Positions 36,404 to 38,668 of a stretch of 38,668 nt of DNA are shown in pieces. The DNA is from Mycobacteriales bacterium (GTDB lineage Bacteria > Actinomycetota > Actinomycetes > JAFAQI01). The stretch covers positions 1-38,668 of the forward strand of contig DATJSI010000095.1 in the NCBI GenBank assembly GCA_035504215.1. Direction: 5' to 3'. Both the position numbers and the translations under genes were made by a program. Numbering within the stretch: the stretch's first letter is position 1; each line of letters opens with the position of its first letter. A model generated the notes under the pieces. The model was not told the DNA's origin. It saw nothing but the letters and a program-made list of their open reading frames with translations, and ran no database searches.

Positions 36404-37534
36404 ATGGGCGACGTGCTTGTCACAGTGATTCGCGGGCAGGAAGCGGCGCGCGAGGGATGGCGGCTGCTTGAGGCTGGCGCCTCGACCGTAATCGACGAGC
36501 CGCGGGTGGCTGGCGGCGGCTGGTGGTTGGTTGAGGCAGAGGATGCTACGACGCCGGTTACTGGCGCGGAGTTGGCGCTGGGCGTTTCGGCGTTGGGTGC
36601 GGATGCCCTTGTCATCGAGGCGGGCGCGGCAGATGCGGGTCTGATCTGGACCGTCGACGCGGAGTCCAGGGCGGTGAGCGAGGCGTGGTTCGGTCTGATG
36701 GAGCTCGCCGTTGAAGAGTCGGTGACAGTGGCTGCACGCGATCGGGTGAATGCGTGGCTGGCGGCGAATGCGCCGAAACGCCTTCGTGAGCCGAGTCGCT
36801 TGAAGTTATGGACTGGGCTATGCGACATGAGCGGCCGCGAAGCTATTCCATACTTGCTGTCGCGATGGGGCTGGCGCTACGTGCCCGGTCGTGACTCGGC
36901 CGCGCTTTTCTCGAACTGTCTCGGCACCGAGAACCAAGTACCCCCCTGGGTGGGTGAGAGTCCGCTTCGGGAACCATCGTTGCGCTGGGTGTTGGGTCGC
37001 ACGCTGGACATGCAGCTCGGCATGTGGGACGCGGATCACCCTGGGCCTCCGGTCCAGATATGGCCGAACGACAGGGAAGGCCGAGCAGCGTGGAGGCACG
37101 CGCAGTATCAGCGGGAGGTGCTACCGATCCTCGAGTCGACCACGTTGCCGGGAGAGCGCCGTTGGACCGCAATCCGGGGTGAATCGGCGACAAGCGCGTT
37201 CTTCCACTACGACGACCGAGCCCGGCGAGCCTCGGTGGTGGTTGCTCTTCCCGACCGCCCGAGAACACTTCAGGCGATGATCAACGGCCGGATGCGCCTG
37301 ATGCCGTCGCAGGCAGAAAGGGTCGGTCTGACGGAACCGACAACGGATCCGACCCCTGTCGAAGTCGCTATCAGCTCCGTCGGTGAGGCCGAACGCGTCG
37401 CTTGGGCCCTGCTCAGCAATTGGATGCCGGCGACCTGGGGGGTCGACCCGTCGCCCTTCATGGACGTCCCAGACGACGTGCCACGCGGATTCCTCCCGAC
37501 CTGGAGGTGGATGCTGTCCCGCGAGCAAGGCTAG
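36404..37534 (+). CDS. hypothetical protein, island cargo
   Basis: A 376-residue protein that I cannot assign. It is soluble, without signal peptide or membrane segment. It is Trp-rich in places (GGGWWLVEAE, LSRWGWRYVPGRD) and has a conserved-looking middle around FFHYDDRARRASVVVALPDR. The C-terminus ends PTWRWMLSREQG. Codon choice is visibly less GC-biased at third positions than in the surrounding housekeeping genes, in keeping with its place inside the tRNA-Ala island. It starts 17 bp from the recombinase remnant, pointing the other way. Confidence 0.6.
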   Translation: MGDVLVTVIRGQEAAREGWRLLEAGASTVIDEPRVAGGGWWLVEAEDATTPVTGAELALGVSALGADALVIEAGAADAGLIWTVDAESRAVSEAWFGLMELAVEESVTVAARDRVNAWLAANAPKRLREPSRLKLWTGLCDMSGREAIPYLLSRWGWRYVPGRDSAALFSNCLGTENQVPPWVGESPLREPSLRWVLGRTLDMQLGMWDADHPGPPVQIWPNDREGRAAWRHAQYQREVLPILESTTLPGERRWTAIRGESATSAFFHYDDRARRASVVVALPDRPRTLQAMINGRMRLMPSQAERVGLTEPTTDPTPVEVAISSVGEAERVAWALLSNWMPATWGVDPSPFMDVPDDVPRGFLPTWRWMLSREQG

Positions 37535-37764
37535 ATACCGAGCGCCACTCGGCCCACCGGCTAACCGCCTCACGATGGATCGCGGCTATCCTCTGATGGC
37601 AGTAATTCGGCAACAGCGTAAATCTCGCTCGCCATGTCCGTCGGTTCTAGACCCTCAGCTCCACCGAGAACCCCGCAAGTCATAGCAGCGCCGTGTCCCG
37701 CTGGCGAACCGGCTCGGGCTCGCGCTCGACCAGAACTTCGCTGCGAACCTGATCCGCGAGGTCG
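37535..37764. other. non-coding stretch at the right end of the island
   Basis: This 230-bp stretch holds the tRNA-like repeat at 37643-37665 and no gene that I can support. A plus-strand stretch near 37701-37770 reads as protein-like sequence (LANRLGLALDQNFAANL) but lacks a start, and may be a remnant. Confidence 0.4.
37643..37665 (+). repeat. degenerate copy of the tRNA-Ala 3' end (putative att site)
   Basis: CCCTCAGCTCCACC at 37652-37665 is identical to tRNA-Ala positions 34647-34660. It is preceded by GGTTCTAGA, compared with GGTTCGAGT in the tRNA, one base shorter overall. A direct repeat of the tRNA 3' end 3 kb downstream, with an integrase remnant next to the tRNA, marks the far border of an integrated element. 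Confidence 0.7.
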
Positions 37765-38040
37765 TCAGGAGCGGTAGGCGCCCGCGCGTCGTACGACGGC
37801 GACCACCGTCACCACGTGCTGTTGATCGTCGACTCGGTAGATCACGCGGTAGGTCCCGCGGCGTGCGCTGTAACGGTCGCTCAGCGGAGGCTCAAGGCGC
37901 TTGCCGACGCGGTGGGGCTTGGTCAGCAGCGGCCCGACGACGAACTCGTACGCGGCGAACGCAACCGACTCGGGGAGAACGTCAGCGAGTTGGCGCCGCG
38001 CGGTCGGAGAGATAATCAGTTCGTAGCGCGCGTCGCTCAC
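37765..38040 (-). CDS. RelE/ParE-family toxin
   Basis: A 91-residue toxin of the RelE superfamily, likely an mRNA interferase acting at the ribosome. YELIISPTARRQLADVLPE at the start, the RVGKRLEPPLSDRYSARRG middle and the GTYRVIYRVDD strand are typical; the last part has a basic RRAGAYRS. The GTG start overlaps the antitoxin stop (GTGA). The RelE/ParE split (ribosome or gyrase target) cannot be settled by eye, but the Phd-type partner and the RYSARRGTYRVIYR block favour RelE. Confidence 0.88.
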   Translation of the reverse strand: MSDARYELIISPTARRQLADVLPESVAFAAYEFVVGPLLTKPHRVGKRLEPPLSDRYSARRGTYRVIYRVDDQQHVVTVVAVVRRAGAYRS

Positions 38041-38321
38041 GCGGTCTCTCGGCGTCGCTTCATCGCGGCGGTCAATGCCTCGAGATCCTCGCCCTCATCC
38101 CGTGCAAGTTCTGCGTCTGAGGCGGCGAGCTGCCGCAGCACTTCGGTGTCGGACAGGACGGCGATCGTCTCTTCCAGTGCCTCGAGATCTTCGACCGCGA
38201 GCAGCACTGCGGACGGCCGACCATGCACCGTGACGGTGACTCGTTCGTGGTGACCGTGGACTCGGCTGACGAGCTCGGACAGATGCGCCTTGACGTCCGC
38301 GAGCGGCATGACCCCGGACAT
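38037..38321 (-). CDS. Phd/YefM-family antitoxin
   Basis: Antitoxin that neutralises the downstream RelE-type toxin and represses its own operon. PLADVKAHLSELVSRVHGHH and ERVTVTVHGRPSAVLLAVED form the Phd/YefM DNA-binding fold, followed by a helical, acidic toxin-binding tail. Three ATGs are possible (38327, 38321, 38309). I prefer 38321, because a CATACT -10 box at 38329-38334 lies 7 nt upstream and the operator palindrome ends just before it; this gives 94 residues. Confidence 0.87.
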   Translation of the reverse strand: MSGVMPLADVKAHLSELVSRVHGHHERVTVTVHGRPSAVLLAVEDLEALEETIAVLSDTEVLRQLAASDAELARDEGEDLEALTAAMKRRRETA

Positions 38322-38337
38322 GGTCATAAGTATGACC
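38322..38337 (-). promoter_or_regulatory. autoregulatory operator of the toxin-antitoxin operon
   Basis: GGTCATAAGTATGACC on the plus strand is a 16-bp palindrome (7-bp arms GGTCATA and TATGACC) covering the putative -10 box and reaching the antitoxin start. Phd/YefM antitoxins repress their own promoters through such palindromes. Confidence 0.65.
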
Positions 38338-38389
38338 AGATCCGCGTCAGCTTGTCCAGCACGACAGGTGATGCGACGGACGGAAGCTG

Positions 38390-38668
38390 CTACGGCAGGC
38401 CGGCGCGGATGAACTCCTGCTGGAGGCGTGGCCGGCGTCGGTGGGTCTCGCGCAGCTCTGCGATCAGCTCGTCGACCTCGGCCGCCTGGTCGCTGCCGTT
38501 CGCGAGCTTCCGCATCTTCGCGAGCCGCCTGGCCGCGTACCGGTAGTTCTGCGCATTTGCCGTCTCGAGTTCGTTGTGGACGAGCCGGGCATGAATGGGA
38601 AGTACGGCGAGCGGGTCGATCTTCTCGTGGCCTTCACCAGGTCGCTCCACGCACGATCGCTGTCGAGG
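38390..38668 (-). CDS. C-terminal part of a SWIM zinc-finger-type protein (partial)
   Basis: The reading frame runs off the window end. The sequence NYRYAARRLAKMRKLANGS, then EVDELIAELRETHRRRPRLQ and QEFIRAGLP, resembles the C-terminal end of actinobacterial SWIM zinc-finger proteins; the zinc motif would lie outside the window. A GTG at 38650 could start an 86-residue protein. However, the plus-one frame just upstream also reads like protein (DRAWSDLVKA), suggesting that the real gene is longer and carries a one-base frameshift near 38625-38632. Confidence 0.5.
   Translation of the reverse strand, partial: PRQRSCVERPGEGHEKIDPLAVLPIHARLVHNELETANAQNYRYAARRLAKMRKLANGSDQAAEVDELIAELRETHRRRPRLQQEFIRAGLP

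Noticed and set aside
37643-37670. A second tRNA gene
   Set aside because: Only the 3' acceptor strand and a damaged T arm are present; there is no D arm, anticodon arm or 5' acceptor.

Overview
The window is chromosomal DNA of a high-GC actinobacterium. Gene content and order (clpP1-clpP2-clpX, valS, folC-DUF4233, ndk, mreBCD-mrdA-rodA, TIGR03960-DUF2344, rne, rplU-rpmA-obgE-proB, proA, a MoxR/VWA pair, nadD-rsfS-histidine phosphatase) match the conserved block known from Streptomyces and, without mreBCD, from Mycobacterium. An intact mreBCD-mrdA-rodA cluster argues against a mycobacterium or corynebacterium. Many starts are GTG, many genes overlap by GTGA, and at least nine genes have a TANNNT-like -10 box only 6-8 nt before the start codon, which suggests leaderless mRNAs.

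Layout: 1-2.8 kb, Clp protease (ClpP1, ClpP2, ClpX). 2.9-6.3 kb, minus strand: a MerR regulator fused to a VOC domain with its own operator, and a valyl-tRNA synthetase of archaeal type. 6.4-9.4 kb: folC, DUF4233, a truncated AbiEi-like gene and ndk. 9.5-15.6 kb: cell-elongation genes. 15.6-21 kb: B12/radical SAM protein, its DUF2344 partner and RNase E. 21-27 kb: ribosomal proteins L21 and L27, Obg, and proline synthesis. 27-33.4 kb: PRC-barrel protein, MoxR ATPase with VWA partner, NadD, an LCP/LytR_C envelope protein, RsfS and a phosphatase. 33.5-34.5 kb: a secreted protein of unknown family. 34.6-37.7 kb: a decayed genomic island at tRNA-Ala(GGC), holding an intact ISL3-family element with an 8-bp target duplication, the C-terminal stump of a serine recombinase, one unknown gene and a degenerate copy of the tRNA 3' end. 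37.8-38.7 kb: a Phd/RelE toxin-antitoxin pair and the end of a SWIM-type gene.

The least explained feature is a family of five short repeat arrays (A 8046-8130, B 8882-8960, C 17536-17618, D 25003-25280, E 27094-27240). They contain 23 copies of a palindromic core, ATGG-S-CCAT, spaced almost exactly 31-32 bp apart. The cores are joined by 18-nt linkers that mostly form hairpins. The linker stem sequence in array D differs from the others, but the folding potential is kept. All arrays sit just after the stop codon of a plus-strand gene, and in each array the core changes from ATGGCCCAT on the left to ATGGGCCAT on the right. This is the main candidate here for an undescribed element.
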